A model generated the notes under the pieces. The model saw only the letters and a program-made list of their open reading frames with translations. It ran no database searches and was not told the origin of the DNA. Position numbers and translations under genes: made by a program. Positions 6,155 through 6,937 of a stretch of DNA of 6,937 bases are shown piece after piece (position 1 is the first letter of the stretch; each line of letters begins with the position of its first letter). The stretch is from Bacteroidota bacterium (GTDB taxonomy: Bacteria; Bacteroidota; Bacteroidia; Bacteroidales; Marinifilaceae). The stretch spans positions 1 to 6,937 of the forward strand of contig JAEXFF010000272.1 in assembly GCA_023400335.1 (NCBI GenBank), in the 5' to 3' direction.

Positions 6155-6736
6155 ATGAAAATTGTCATAATCGATTACGGAGCAGGAAATGTATACTCTG
6201 TTCAGTCGGCTATACGTAGACTGGGATATGAAACGGTAGTCAGCACAGCGGCTGCAGTGATCCGGACTGCAGACCGGGTTATTTTTCCAGGTGTGGGGCA
6301 AGCTTCTGCTGCTATGGAAAAAATACGCGGAAACGGACTTGATATACTGCTCCCTCAATTGGAAATGCCCGTTTTAGGAATCTGTTTGGGAATGCAATTG
6401 ATGTGTAGCTATACAGAAGAGGAAGATACGCCGGGTTTAGGAATTTTTCCGGTTAGAGTAAAGAAATTCAGTGGGATTGAGAAAGTACCGCATATGGGGT
6501 GGAATACAATAGAAGGGTTGAAAACGGCTTTATTTGAGGATATAGCTGAGGGAGAACGGATGTATTTTGTACATTCTTATGCTGTTCCCGAAAATGAATA
6601 TTGTATTGCCCGTTGTGATTACGGAGAAAGCTTTTCAGCAGCTGTTGCCAGAAACAATTTTTATGGTTGTCAGTTTCATCCGGAAAAGTCCTCCCGGGCC
6701 GGAGAGAAAATATTGAGGAATTTTATAAACCAATAA
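6155..6736 (+). CDS. hisH: imidazole glycerol phosphate synthase, glutamine amidotransferase subunit
   Basis: HisH hydrolyses glutamine and passes ammonia to HisF, which makes imidazoleglycerol phosphate and AICAR from PRFAR. The 193 residues are the normal size for this class I (triad) glutaminase. The catalytic triad is complete: Cys77 in GICLGMQLM, and His175 and Glu177 in [10 protein letters not shown]. The oxyanion-region PGVG (45-48) and the N-terminal IDYGAGN (6-12), typical of HisH, are present, as is VPHMGWN (111-117). The start at 6155 gives the standard [12 protein letters not shown]; the AAGGA just before it lies too close to act as an ordinary ribosome-binding site, so coupling to hisB translation (11-base gap) is likely. 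Its partner HisF is not in the window and is expected after hisA. Confidence 0.97.
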   Translation: MKIVIIDYGAGNVYSVQSAIRRLGYETVVSTAAAVIRTADRVIFPGVGQASAAMEKIRGNGLDILLPQLEMPVLGICLGMQLMCSYTEEEDTPGLGIFPVRVKKFSGIEKVPHMGWNTIEGLKTALFEDIAEGERMYFVHSYAVPENEYCIARCDYGESFSAAVARNNFYGCQFHPEKSSRAGEKILRNFINQ

Positions 6737-6737
6737 T

Positions 6738-6752
6738 AGGAGTAGAAATATG
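6738..6752 (+). promoter_or_regulatory. Shine-Dalgarno site of hisA
   Basis: AGGAG at 6738-6742 directly follows the hisH stop and lies seven bases before the hisA ATG (6750). It is the best-placed ribosome-binding site in the window and supports the chosen start. Confidence 0.6.
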
Positions 6753-6937
6753 GAAATTATACCGGCAATAGATATTATCGATGGAAAATGTGTCCGTTTG
6801 ATGCAGGGAAATTACAGCCAATGTAAGATATATCCGGAAGCGCCGCTGGAAATCGCTAAGAAATTTGAGGCTTTGGGAATAAAGCGTTTGCATTTGGTGG
6901 ATCTGGACGGAGCTAAATCTACCCGGGTGGTCAATAT
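6750..6937 (+). CDS. hisA: ProFAR isomerase (HisA), 3' end outside the window
   Basis: HisA isomerises ProFAR to PRFAR, the substrate of the HisH-HisF synthase. The window contains 62 codons plus two bases of what is usually a protein of about 240 residues. The visible part is the first quarter of the (beta/alpha)8 barrel: [20 protein letters not shown] contains the catalytic-acid position Asp8 and the phosphate-side GKCVRL, and LHLVDLDGA (47-55) is the conserved second strand. These separate HisA from the related HisF, which begins differently (typically with a RIIPCLDV-like stretch). The gene follows hisH by 13 bases with a clear ribosome-binding site and completes the order hisH-hisA seen in many bacteria. 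The truncation is due to the window edge. Confidence 0.95.
   Translation, partial: MEIIPAIDIIDGKCVRLMQGNYSQCKIYPEAPLEIAKKFEALGIKRLHLVDLDGAKSTRVVN

Noticed and set aside
1..6937. CRISPR array, tRNA or rRNA genes, insertion sequence, or phage remains.
   Set aside because: No repeat-spacer pattern, no tRNA-like clover leaf, no transposase or integrase frame, and no target-site duplication was seen. Apart from the his control region, the window reads as ordinary chromosomal genes.

Overview
The window carries the start of a histidine-biosynthesis operon (hisG-hisD-hisC-hisB-hisH-hisA, running off the right edge) on the + strand, preceded by two genes that do not belong to that pathway. The organism looks like a member of the Bacteroidota, probably Bacteroidales. 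The reasons are the promoter in front of the operon, which fits the phylum-specific -33 TTTG / -7 TAnnTTTG pattern, the DUF4924-type protein at the left edge (a family I know from this phylum), the bifunctional HisB, and the gene order. I would not name a genus from this sequence.

Left part (1-1505): the 3' portion of a DUF4924-like gene is followed 23 bases later by a gene for an exported, beta-strand-rich protein of DUF4097/DUF2807 type. Neither has a known function, and nothing links them to histidine.

Middle (1506-1817): this 312-base gap is the most interesting part of the window. It holds an A/T-rich dyad, a Bacteroidota-type promoter, a 20-codon leader peptide with seven His codons in a nine-codon run (HHNHHHCHH), and an intrinsic terminator 46 bases before hisG. 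The end of the leader reading frame (1697-1704) can pair with the 5' arm of the terminator (1746-1753). It can also be held in an upstream hairpin whose 5' arm is made of the His codons themselves. These are the parts of a classical ribosome-stalling attenuator that senses charged tRNA-His.

Right part (1818-6937): hisG encodes the long form with a C-terminal regulatory domain, so feedback inhibition by histidine probably adds to attenuation. hisD, hisC and hisB are tightly packed: hisD/hisC overlap by 4 bases and hisC/hisB by 7. hisB is a fusion of histidinol-phosphate phosphatase and imidazoleglycerol-phosphate dehydratase; its phosphatase half lacks the zinc ligands known from the E. coli enzyme. 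hisH (glutaminase of the IGP synthase) and the first 62 codons of hisA follow. Together these genes cover PRPP + ATP condensation, ProFAR isomerisation, half of the IGP synthase, and the last steps to histidine. hisF and hisI/hisE are expected just beyond the right edge but are not seen.
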